Assembly (NCBI GenBank): GCA_003507115.1
Contig: DNWN01000120.1
Span: 1 to 5,137 of the forward strand
Direction of reading: 5' to 3'
Length of the DNA stretch: 5,137 bases
Source of the DNA: Cryomorphaceae bacterium
GTDB taxonomy: Bacteria > Bacteroidota > Bacteroidia > Flavobacteriales > Schleiferiaceae
The notes under the pieces were generated by a model. That model ran no database searches. It was not told where the DNA came from and was given only the letters and a program-made list of their open reading frames with translations. The position numbers and the translations under genes are program-made. Shown piece by piece: positions 1 to 5,137 of the stretch. Within the stretch, counting starts at the first letter, position 1. Every line of letters begins with the position of its first letter.

Positions 1-378
1 ATTCAATTTGAGGATTCAGGCATGGTTCAGTTCGACCTGGTACAAGGTGGGGTGGGATCGTTGAATTACTCCACGTCGGTTTGGGACGCAAACCTGGAGT
101 CCAGCATGACCATTATTGGAGAGAAGGGTTCGGTCAAGGTCGCAGGGCAATACATGAACGAGGTAGCCCATTGCCACATCGAGGGATATGCCATGCCGAC
201 GCTCGCTCCCAGCAATCCGCCCAACAATTACGGCCCGTACAAAGGGTCCGCCGCCAACCACATCTATGTCTATGAAAATGTCATGAACGTGCTGCGGGGC
301 GATGGCCCCATCACGACGAATGCGCTAGAGGGGCTTAAGGTGGTGGATATTATCGAGCGCATTTACGCCCAAGCCTAG
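1..378 (+). CDS. Gfo/Idh/MocA-family oxidoreductase, C-terminal part (5' end outside window)
   Basis: Partial gene: the frame is open from base 1 to a TAG stop at 376-378 and gives the last 125 residues. The ATG at 22 is internal, since the frame is open upstream of it and 118 aa is far too short for this family (usually 300-400 aa). What remains is the C-terminal alpha/beta substrate-binding and dimerisation domain; the NAD(P)-binding Rossmann domain is missing. Visible family features are the strand pair ending in MTIIGEKGSVKVAGQYMN (visible residues 36-53), an NH pair followed by a helix (86-98), and the closing segment TTNALEGLKVVDIIERIY (105-122), which resembles the usual 'EG.k.v.ii..iy' end. 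Family members oxidise or reduce sugars and sugar nucleotides in the cytoplasm. In Bacteroidota, relatives with this C-terminus often sit in surface-polysaccharide clusters, but the true substrate cannot be read here. The gene converges on HU. Confidence 0.85.
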   Translation: MQFEDSGMVQFDLVQGGVGSLNYSTSVWDANLESSMTIIGEKGSVKVAGQYMNEVAHCHIEGYAMPTLAPSNPPNNYGPYKGSAANHIYVYENVMNVLRGDGPITTNALEGLKVVDIIERIYAQA

Positions 379-428
379 CCCGATACAAAAAATTACATCC
401 TGGATGAGGCGATGTTTTTTGTGGGCAC

Positions 429-455
429 AAAAAAAGCCGCCCGAGGGCGGCTTTT
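429..455. terminator. Bidirectional rho-independent terminator between the convergent oxidoreductase and HU genes
   Basis: A perfect inverted repeat, GCCGCCC (436-442) and GGGCGGC (445-451), is separated only by GA. It would fold as a 6-bp GC-only stem with a CGAG tetraloop. On the left it is flanked by seven A (429-435), which read as seven U after the hairpin on the minus strand, an ideal terminator for HU, whose stop is 25 bases away. On the right are four T (452-455), then GCG and TTT, a weaker tract for the plus-strand oxidoreductase gene. Its position between two convergent stops fits a shared terminator. Confidence 0.88.
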
Positions 456-476
456 GCGTTTAGGTAACCTTGGAGT

Positions 477-746
477 TTACAGCTTTGCGCTCATTTCAGC
501 ACCTGCCTTAAACTTCGCTACTTTCTTGGCAGCAATCTTGATGGTTGCACCAGTTTGAGGGTTGCGGCCTTCGCGTGCGCCACGCACTGATACGCTGAAC
601 GTACCGAAGCCAACGAGAGAAACTTTATCTCCCGATGCCAATGCACCACCAACACTGTTGGTGAAAGAGTCCAATGCGGATTTAGCTTGTGCCTTAGAGA
701 TTCCTGCGTCTGCAGCAATGGCATCGATGAGTTGTGCCTTGTTCAT
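477..746 (-). CDS. hup: HU-family histone-like DNA-binding protein
   Basis: An 89-residue protein, the normal length for HU (about 90 aa). The N-terminal [11 protein letters not shown] and the helix-turn-helix-like dimer core (residues 1-45) are followed by GFGTF (46-50) and the DNA-binding arm with R55, R58, R61 and NPQTG (62-66). Pro63 is the conserved arm-tip proline that intercalates between base pairs in HU/IHF proteins. The segment from G46 to T65 fits the HU/IHF signature pattern. HU works as a homo- or heterodimer that bends and compacts DNA with little sequence preference. The ATG at 744-746 gives the canonical N-terminus. There is no Shine-Dalgarno sequence; the leader is A/T-rich, as is usual in Bacteroidota. 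The gene is single, with its own promoter (790-819) and a strong terminator (429-455). The symbol is generic: which HU paralogue this is cannot be told, and IHF-like function is less likely. Confidence 0.96.
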   Translation of the reverse strand: MNKAQLIDAIAADAGISKAQAKSALDSFTNSVGGALASGDKVSLVGFGTFSVSVRGAREGRNPQTGATIKIAAKKVAKFKAGAEMSAKL

Positions 747-789
747 GCTTTTCGGTTTAAAAGATTAAATAATTTGTTTTGGTCACTAA

Positions 790-819
790 CAAATATAAAC
801 GAATACTCAGTATACACAA
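790..819 (-). promoter_or_regulatory. Bacteroidota-type sigma-A promoter of the HU gene
   Basis: Read on the minus strand, a TTG (-33 element, 817-819) is followed by a 19-base spacer and TATATTTG (-7 element, 790-797). This matches the Bacteroidota consensus TTTG or TTG, N19, TAnnTTTG exactly in the core. Transcription would start near base 783, leaving an A/T-rich leader of roughly 35-40 bases before the HU ATG. The region between fmt and HU (747-835) is the most A/T-rich part of the window, as expected for a promoter. Inferred from motif and spacing only. Confidence 0.85.
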
Positions 820-835
820 GGGTTGGCGCGATAAT

Positions 836-1795
836 TTAGGCCGTTAAGGAAAATTTTCCCCGGAGGCGGAACCCTCGTAAGAATGTGGGCACATCCATTT
901 TCCGCTTTCCAGGCCATTGAATTTCATGGATTTGTAGAACTCCCTCACCCTGAACTAACTGCATCCCTTCATCCGAAATCAACAGTTCAATTTGAAGTTC
1001 GTAATCCATTGTATTACAATGGTTTAACAACTTGCTTTGAAACACCTTGATTCGCTCGTTCCCCGTCACATCTAACCGGAAACTGGCCCCAGGAATGGGA
1101 TCGCATGCGCGTATACGGTGATGGACGTCTTCCAAAGTTTTCAACAATTCTACATGCCCAAATGGTGGATAAATTTTCGGAGCTAACCTCGCTTCTGCGT
1201 TCATAATTTGGGCTGTTCCTGTCAATTTTAGGTGCATTAATCCTTGAATTGTTTCCACCGCGAGGTGAGCACCGACGCGCATTAAGCGTTCATACACGGA
1301 AGAAAACGGCTCATTCTGGTCGATTTCCAAGGTGCTTTGAAGCAGAATTTCTCCCTCATCAATCCGGTCATTAAGCAGGAATGTTGTCACGCCCGTTTGA
1401 GTATGCCCGAGTGCAATGGCCCATTGAATGGGCGCCGCACCGCGAAAATCGGGCAGGAGGGAGGCGTGAACATTGAACGTGCCTCTTTTAGGCATGGCCC
1501 AAATGACTTCAGGCAACATGCGAAAGGCTACGACGACAAAAAGATCCGCGTGAAGTGCTTCAAGCTCTTTCACGAAGCCCGGATCCCGCAGTCTTTCTGG
1601 TTTGAACACAGGAAGCCCCAATTCCACGGCGGTCTCCGCCACATGGGAGGTTTTCCATTGACGTCCGCGTCCCGCTTGTTTATCTGGGGCCGTCACTACT
1701 GCGACCACCTGAATTCCAGGAGTCAGCGAAATCTCCGTGAGTGTCGCCGAAGCGAAATCCGGGGTTCCAAAAAAAACGACGCGGGCCGTACTCAT
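836..1795 (-). CDS. fmt: Methionyl-tRNA formyltransferase
   Basis: A 319-residue enzyme, normal for Fmt (about 310-320 aa). It transfers a formyl group from 10-formyl-tetrahydrofolate to Met-tRNA(fMet) in the cytoplasm to make the initiator tRNA. The N-terminal formyltransferase domain (about 1-205) starts with RVVFFGTPDFA (5-15) and carries the catalytic triad residues N108 and H110 in FNVHASLLPDFRGAAPIQ (107-124), with D146 in RIDEG (144-148). The smaller C-terminal tRNA-binding domain (about 206-319) is more divergent, with DPIPGA (232-237) at the usual 'SPYPGA' position. I chose the ATG at 1793-1795, not the in-frame start at 2008: residue 1 then lies four residues before the conserved RVVFFGTP, while the 71 extra codons are unlike Fmt and lie inside recQ. 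The start overlaps the recQ stop as ATGA (1792-1795), which suggests translational coupling. The stop (TAA, 836-838) is only 16 bases from the HU promoter, and no terminator is visible between them. Confidence 0.97.
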   Translation of the reverse strand: MSTARVVFFGTPDFASATLTEISLTPGIQVVAVVTAPDKQAGRGRQWKTSHVAETAVELGLPVFKPERLRDPGFVKELEALHADLFVVVAFRMLPEVIWAMPKRGTFNVHASLLPDFRGAAPIQWAIALGHTQTGVTTFLLNDRIDEGEILLQSTLEIDQNEPFSSVYERLMRVGAHLAVETIQGLMHLKLTGTAQIMNAEARLAPKIYPPFGHVELLKTLEDVHHRIRACDPIPGASFRLDVTGNERIKVFQSKLLNHCNTMDYELQIELLISDEGMQLVQGEGVLQIHEIQWPGKRKMDVPTFLRGFRLRGKFSLTA

Positions 1796-3681
1796 ACTAT
1801 CTGATAAATTCCATGCGTGGATCGCTCCCACAAATGTCGTTGAATTCCCTCTCGAAGTGCCGTATCGATGTCTTGGGGTGCATCGGGTAGGGCAAATTTT
1901 AGCTCTCGAGCACTGGAGGATTTCTCTTGCAGGAGGGTTAAAATATGCGCTAGAAGTGCCATGCGTCCTCGTGATTGACTTTGTGTGCACCGATCGCAGC
2001 ACCCACATTCAGGGTAATCCTTTTCCCCGAAGTAGTCCAGGATGTGGCGCATACGGCAGCCCGGACCATGCAAAAGTCCCAACATCGCGTTGGCTCGGTG
2101 CCCTTTGGACGTCCGAAGATCTTGGATTTTTTTTCGTGAAATGGGCAAGTAGCCTTCCGCTGCCCGTGCCATGAGCCAGGTGATTTGTGTGTTACTTTCT
2201 TGATGTTCCCAGTGTAAAATTCCTGCATGTGTCAAAGCGTTGAGGCTGGCATACAAGGCGGGAATGGGCATATCTACTCGGTGTGCCAAAGCCTTTGGGG
2301 AAAAGGCCGTGAACTCGGATCGCGCGCCTGGCTCCATGCGCGCTAATGCGTAGGCCACATGACCTTGCCCAGGAAGACTCTCCGCGGCCCGAACGAGGGC
2401 CTCTCCATGCAGTAGAAGTTGGATTCGAGCTTGGTCTTTCCATCCTTCATTCAGCCGGAATATTCCCTCGCGTTCTAGCGACTGCAGTGCCAAAGCAATC
2501 CATCGTCTTGGTTTGTTCCACCGAAGGGCCAGTCCGTCCATGTCTATAGATTGGCGCACTTGGAATCCATCACCGACCGCAATCTGTCCAAGGCTCCCCA
2601 ATTGGTTGTACACCCATGACAGGTCTTCCCAGCTAACGGATTCTTCTTTTAAACGCTTTTCAAAGGTGCTTTGAACCCGACTATCCAATAAAAAATGTGC
2701 TTCTGCCATTTCGCCATCCCGACCGGCACGGCCAATTTCTTGGTAATAGGACTCGGGGGAATCCGGGATGTCCAGGTGAAACACTTGGCGGACGTGAGCT
2801 TGGTCTATACCCATGCCAAATGCATTCGTGGCCACCATAGTAGTTAAACCATCGCCCATCCATGCGGATTGTTGGGCCGAGCGATCTTCCGCGGTCATTC
2901 CAGCATGGTAGGCCCCGGCCAAAATGCCCTGCTCTTGAAGGCGCTTTGCCCAATGAACCGTTTGACTTCGGCTCCGAGTATAGATGATTTGCTTGCCATC
3001 TTTTGGCCGAAGGAGCTGCAAGAGGGTGTGCTCCCGTTGCGAAGTAGGATGAATGCGTATTTGAACATTCGGCCGGGCAAAGGATTGCCGAAATACGCGT
3101 GCGTCGTCCAATAACAGCAACGATTGAATATCGGCCAAAACCTCGGGGGTTGCCGATGCGGTCACCGCGAGGCACGGAATGTCTCGAAGTTGCTCTCGGA
3201 GACGCCCCAATGAGGTATAGCTGGGGCGGAAATCATGGCCCCATTGGCTAATGCAATGGGCTTCATCAATAGCGAGCAGGCCAAGGGGGAGGTATGGGAT
3301 GCGTGCCATAAACCTTGCTGAAAGCGCCCGCTCTGGAGAGAGGTACAAGAAAGAATAGGCCCCACCAATAGCCCGGTCCATCACCTGATCCCAGGCTTTC
3401 GCGTCAATGTCGCCAGCTAGGGATAAAGCGGGAATGCCTCGCGCTTGCAGATCGGCTACTTGGTCCTCCATTAAAGAGATTAAGGGAGAGATGACCAGTG
3501 TGCAAGCCTCTCGCGCTAGGCCGGGAACTTGATAACAAAGAGATTTCCCACCGCCCGTAGGGAGGAGGGCAATGCCGTCCTTCCCCTGGGCACAATGGAG
3601 GACAATTTCTGCTTGACCCGGACGGAAGTCCGGATAACCCCAGACTTCTCGTAGAAGATGTTGCAGCGCCTCAGTGGTCAC
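1792..3681 (-). CDS. recQ: RecQ-family ATP-dependent DNA helicase (short form, no HRDC domain)
   Basis: A 629-residue superfamily 2 3'-5' DNA helicase for recombination and repair. All core motifs are intact: motif 0 GYPDFRPGQAEIV (15-27), Walker A LLPTGGGKSLCYQ (39-51, K46), Ia LVISPLISLMEDQ (62-74), DEAH (139-142) with the aromatic-rich loop CISQWGHDFRP (143-153), III TASAT (174-178), IV IIYTRSR (232-238), V ATNAFGMGID (284-293) and VI QEIGRAGRDG (314-323). Next come about 195 residues with winged-helix-like character, then a zinc site C542-x16-C559-x2-C562-x2-C565, with the same spacing as E. coli RecQ but placed late instead of directly after the helicase core. A small C-terminal domain (about 575-629) ends the protein; no HRDC domain is seen. 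The start is GTG (3679-3681): no ATG is available before motif Ia, and GTG puts motif 0 at the usual distance. It overlaps the upstream ATPase gene by 11 bp and fmt by 4 bp, so it is probably the middle gene of an operon. Confidence 0.95.
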   Translation of the reverse strand: MTTEALQHLLREVWGYPDFRPGQAEIVLHCAQGKDGIALLPTGGGKSLCYQVPGLAREACTLVISPLISLMEDQVADLQARGIPALSLAGDIDAKAWDQVMDRAIGGAYSFLYLSPERALSARFMARIPYLPLGLLAIDEAHCISQWGHDFRPSYTSLGRLREQLRDIPCLAVTASATPEVLADIQSLLLLDDARVFRQSFARPNVQIRIHPTSQREHTLLQLLRPKDGKQIIYTRSRSQTVHWAKRLQEQGILAGAYHAGMTAEDRSAQQSAWMGDGLTTMVATNAFGMGIDQAHVRQVFHLDIPDSPESYYQEIGRAGRDGEMAEAHFLLDSRVQSTFEKRLKEESVSWEDLSWVYNQLGSLGQIAVGDGFQVRQSIDMDGLALRWNKPRRWIALALQSLEREGIFRLNEGWKDQARIQLLLHGEALVRAAESLPGQGHVAYALARMEPGARSEFTAFSPKALAHRVDMPIPALYASLNALTHAGILHWEHQESNTQITWLMARAAEGYLPISRKKIQDLRTSKGHRANAMLGLLHGPGCRMRHILDYFGEKDYPECGCCDRCTQSQSRGRMALLAHILTLLQEKSSSARELKFALPDAPQDIDTALREGIQRHLWERSTHGIYQIV

Positions 3682-4234
3682 GGAGATGGTGCAACATAAA
3701 ATCGACCCGTTCTTGCACGCTGCCCGGGGGAACTACCACGAGGGTATACCCGGCATTTTCATAGGTCTGGATTAAGGAATGATGGATGGACTGGCAGGTA
3801 CTAAAAGGTTCCCAGCGCCCTTCGTCCATTTGGTATATCTCCTCCCAAGGTGGAAAGATGTACACGCTCGAATGGTACGGGAATCGACTTGGATCCATGT
3901 CGGCTGGGATTTCCTTATCGCCTGCATCCATGTAGGCCAAAATATCTAAGAGGGATCGGTCATAGAATACAGACCCAGAGAGCCAATCTGCCGCTTTGTG
4001 CTGCTCTGCTCGAAGTTTCCATATGGCTCTAGAAAAGGCAATCAGGTTGCGCCAAGGGTCCGTGCCGCCTTCCCCATAGCCGGTCTCCTCCCAATACTCG
4101 CGAGATACTTCCTTCATCACCGAAAACCCTTGTGCTTCGAGGGCTTGAACCACGGTAGATTTGCCTGTTCCAGGAGCACCGGTTAGGATAATACGTCGTA
4201 CGGGAGAAGTTCCGTTGTTACTTTGGGCGTTCAT
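3671..4234 (-). CDS. AAA_28-type P-loop ATPase / nucleotide kinase-like protein
   Basis: A 187-residue cytoplasmic P-loop protein. The Walker A motif is GAPGTGKST (19-27, K25), after the strand RRIILT. A conserved KEVSREYWEE helix (41-50) follows, then SVFYDRSLLDILAY (88-101) with D92 in the position of a Walker B or catalytic acid. A lid-like segment YQMDEGRWEPF (134-144) and the ending YENAGYTLVVVPPGSVQERVDFML (158-181) complete the fold. This pattern matches the small AAA_28 family (PF13521), related to the kinase domain of NadR, so a nucleoside, nucleotide or cofactor kinase role is possible; the substrate is unknown. The ATG at 4232-4234 leaves a short 14-residue polar tail before the first strand. 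The start codon touches the start codon of the divergent DUF493 gene (CATATG, 4232-4237). It is the first gene of the probable ATPase-recQ-fmt operon and overlaps recQ by 11 bp. The family assignment is firm, the function is not. Confidence 0.88.
   Translation of the reverse strand: MNAQSNNGTSPVRRIILTGAPGTGKSTVVQALEAQGFSVMKEVSREYWEETGYGEGGTDPWRNLIAFSRAIWKLRAEQHKAADWLSGSVFYDRSLLDILAYMDAGDKEIPADMDPSRFPYHSSVYIFPPWEEIYQMDEGRWEPFSTCQSIHHSLIQTYENAGYTLVVVPPGSVQERVDFMLHHLRDH
4156..4163 (+). promoter_or_regulatory. Candidate -7 promoter element for the DUF493 gene, inside the ATPase gene
   Basis: TAGATTTG on the plus strand is a full match to TAnnTTTG, 72 bases before the DUF493 ATG. A TTG lies upstream at 4130-4132, but the spacer is 23 bases instead of about 19. 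A second, poorer candidate is TTACTTTG at 4218-4225, with one mismatch and no -33 element, which would give an almost leaderless message. A promoter must lie somewhere in this antisense position if DUF493 is transcribed from its own start, because no intergenic space exists. Confidence 0.3.
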
Positions 4235-4501
4235 ATGGATCCAACAGCATTTAGAGAATTACTGGAGCAAAACTACACTTGGCCCAGCATTTATATGTTT
4301 AAGTTCGTTTGTCCAGCGAGCAATGAAAATATTGCTTACTTGGAAAGTCTGTTTAATTCCGAAACAGCGGAAATTCATATTCGCGCCTCTTCGAAAGGTA
4401 ATTTCGTCAGCGTTACCGCCAAAGAAATGATGATGTCTCCCGATCGGGTGATTGAACGCTACAGCCAGGTTAAAACCATACCGGGTTTATTGTCCCTCTA
4501 A
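4235..4501 (+). CDS. DUF493 (YbeD-like) family small protein
   Basis: An 88-residue protein matching the DUF493/YbeD family (PF04359) in length (E. coli YbeD is 87 aa) and pattern: an N-terminal helix, TWPSIYMFKFVCP (15-27), a helix, the family signature ASSKGNFVSVTAKEM (51-65), then SPDRVIERYSQVKTIPGLLSL (68-88). The family has a small alpha/beta, ACT-like fold and is thought to be regulatory, but no biochemical role is established. The ATG at 4235-4237 gives a family-typical N-terminus (MDPTAFRELL); an in-frame TTG at 4223 would add four residues and run into the ATPase gene, and is less likely. The gene is completely boxed in: its start codon abuts the divergent ATPase start, and its last 15 bases overlap the 3' end of clpC on the other strand. 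There is no Shine-Dalgarno sequence and no terminator after it. Confidence 0.9.
   Translation: MDPTAFRELLEQNYTWPSIYMFKFVCPASNENIAYLESLFNSETAEIHIRASSKGNFVSVTAKEMMMSPDRVIERYSQVKTIPGLLSL
4268..4275 (-). promoter_or_regulatory. Candidate -7 promoter element for the ATPase-recQ-fmt operon, inside the DUF493 gene
   Basis: On the minus strand the sequence TAGTTTTG matches the Bacteroidota -7 consensus TAnnTTTG at all fixed positions. Its downstream end is 34 bases before the ATPase ATG, a distance similar to the 44 bases seen for HU. No TTG is found at the 19-base spacing upstream, so only half the promoter is supported. A match to this 6-base pattern is expected by chance two or three times in a window of this size, counting both strands. 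Confidence 0.4.
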
Positions 4502-5137
4502 ATCTTCCTGCTGGGCACCTTCGGGAGCGGGATTCGTTTCCGTGGACGCCGTTTTCTCTGGAAGAGATTCGGGATCTTCTGAGCTTTCCGGAACGCCGTG
4601 GGTCACCTGTATGGTCAGCACTTCGGCTTCCTGTTCAACGGTAAAGTGTATGGCATCCCCCGGATGGGCTTGTCCTTTTACAATTTCTTCCGCTAAGGGA
4701 TCCTCGACATATTTCTGAATCGCACGCGCTAAGGGCCGGGCTCCATACTTCGGGTCGTAGCCCTTTTCTCCGATAAAGAGGATGGCATCGGGATCAATCG
4801 TGAGCTGGTAGCCGATGCCTTCCATTCGCCGAGTCAGCGCAGCGACTTCAATCGTGACAATTTTGGCGATGTCCTCTTTCTCAAGGGGATTAAAGACCAC
4901 GACATCGTCAATTCGATTCAAGAACTCCGGTGCAAAGGCTTTTTTGAGCGCGCTTTCAATGACTCCCTTCGCCAAATCATCGGATTTGTCTTCTCGAGAT
5001 TTGGTGCCAAATCCGACCCCCGTGCCAAAGTCCTTTAGCTGGCGTGAGCCAATGTTGGAAGTCATGATAATCAGGGTGTTTTTGAAGTCCACTTTACGGC
5101 CCAAACTATCCGTCATGTGTCCTTCATCCAGGGCCTG
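4487..5137 (-). CDS. clpC: ATP-dependent Clp protease ATP-binding subunit ClpC, C-terminal part (5' end outside window)
   Basis: Partial gene: the frame is open to the right edge, so the ATG at 5114-5116 is internal; the visible 216 residues are about the last quarter of a roughly 850-aa protein. ClpC is a hexameric AAA+ unfoldase that feeds substrates to the ClpP protease. The visible part is the second AAA+ domain: QALDEGHMTDSLGRKVDFKN (1-20), sensor 1 IIMTSNIGS (23-31, N28), ClpC-type QLKDFGTGVGFG (33-44), arginine finger FLNR (72-75), sensor 2 GARPLARAIQ (132-141, R134), and the D2 small domain ending near residue 177. Walker A and B of this domain, the ClpP-binding loop, the first AAA+ domain and the N-domain lie outside. 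A 39-residue tail (178-216) rich in E, P, S and T, with no Lys or Arg but one, looks disordered. The stop (TAA, 4487-4489) lies inside the convergent DUF493 gene. Confidence 0.96.
   Translation of the reverse strand, partial: QALDEGHMTDSLGRKVDFKNTLIIMTSNIGSRQLKDFGTGVGFGTKSREDKSDDLAKGVIESALKKAFAPEFLNRIDDVVVFNPLEKEDIAKIVTIEVAALTRRMEGIGYQLTIDPDAILFIGEKGYDPKYGARPLARAIQKYVEDPLAEEIVKGQAHPGDAIHFTVEQEAEVLTIQVTHGVPESSEDPESLPEKTASTETNPAPEGAQQEDLEGQ

Noticed and set aside
387..420. A possible second terminator for the oxidoreductase gene: ACATC/GATGT repeat (395-399, 411-415) followed by six T
   Set aside because: The stem is only 5 bp, A/T-containing and has an 11-base loop; the competing CATCC/GGATG pairing is also short. 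It is much weaker than the GC-only hairpin 20 bases further on.
1337..1804. A 155-codon plus-strand frame antisense to fmt
   Set aside because: It has no domain-like features and its length is explained by the codon bias of fmt on the opposite strand; there is no promoter or start context to support it.
1796..2008. A 71-codon in-frame open extension upstream of fmt, giving a 390-aa reading frame
   Set aside because: The added residues do not resemble Fmt, they lie fully inside recQ in another frame, and the ATG at 1795 gives the standard Fmt N-terminus with an ATGA overlap. The open stretch is chance.
1737..2174. A 145-codon plus-strand frame spanning the recQ-fmt junction
   Set aside because: It is antisense to two well-supported genes, with no recognisable motif and no start context. 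It is treated as a shadow.
2681..3175. A 164-codon minus-strand reading frame within recQ
   Set aside because: It lies in another frame of an intact helicase gene, has an Arg/Ser/Pro/Gly-rich low-quality composition and no recognisable motif. It is a shadow of recQ codon use.
4223..4234. TTG at 4223 as the start of DUF493
   Set aside because: It adds four residues not seen in the family and uses a rare start codon, while an ATG at 4235 gives the typical N-terminus.
1..5137. Mobile elements, CRISPR arrays, tRNA genes, toxin-antitoxin or defence genes
   Set aside because: I found no terminal inverted repeats, transposase motifs, regularly spaced repeats, cloverleaf sequences or defence-type domains. 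RecQ and the AAA_28-type ATPase sit among housekeeping genes, with no defence context.

Overview
The window looks like the chromosome of a member of the Bacteroidota, probably Flavobacteriia-like, with a fairly balanced base composition. Three things support this. The HU gene has a match to the Bacteroidota sigma-A promoter (TTG, 19-nt spacer, TAnnTTTG). Clear Shine-Dalgarno sequences are lacking in front of the genes examined. The gene products (ClpC, a DUF493 protein, an AAA_28-type P-loop ATPase, a short-form RecQ and Fmt) read like their Bacteroidota relatives. The species cannot be named from this sequence.

Layout from left to right. Bases 1-378 (+) hold the C-terminal end of a Gfo/Idh/MocA-type oxidoreductase whose start lies outside the window. 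A 98-base gap follows with a strong GC-rich hairpin, placed to terminate both this gene and the convergent HU gene (477-746, -). HU has its own promoter at 790-819. Then comes a compact minus-strand operon, in transcription order: an AAA_28-type ATPase (3671-4234), recQ (1792-3681, GTG start, 11-bp overlap with the ATPase gene) and fmt (836-1795, 4-bp ATGA overlap with recQ). A small plus-strand DUF493 gene (4235-4501) starts on the base next to the ATPase start codon and overlaps the end of the minus-strand clpC gene by 15 bp. clpC (4487 to the right edge) runs out of the window and lacks its 5' part. No gene-free stretch exceeds 100 bases.

The genes are mostly housekeeping: protein quality control (ClpC), DNA repair and recombination (RecQ), formylation of the initiator tRNA (Fmt) and nucleoid packaging (HU). 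The ATPase, recQ and fmt are probably co-transcribed because their reading frames overlap, but no shared pathway is obvious. I found no mobile element, CRISPR array, tRNA, rRNA or defence system, and no convincing new biological system. The points worth a second look are the extreme packing around DUF493 (head-to-head start codons with no gap, tail-to-tail overlap), candidate promoters lying inside neighbouring genes, and the unusual domain order of this RecQ, whose zinc site is near the C-terminus.
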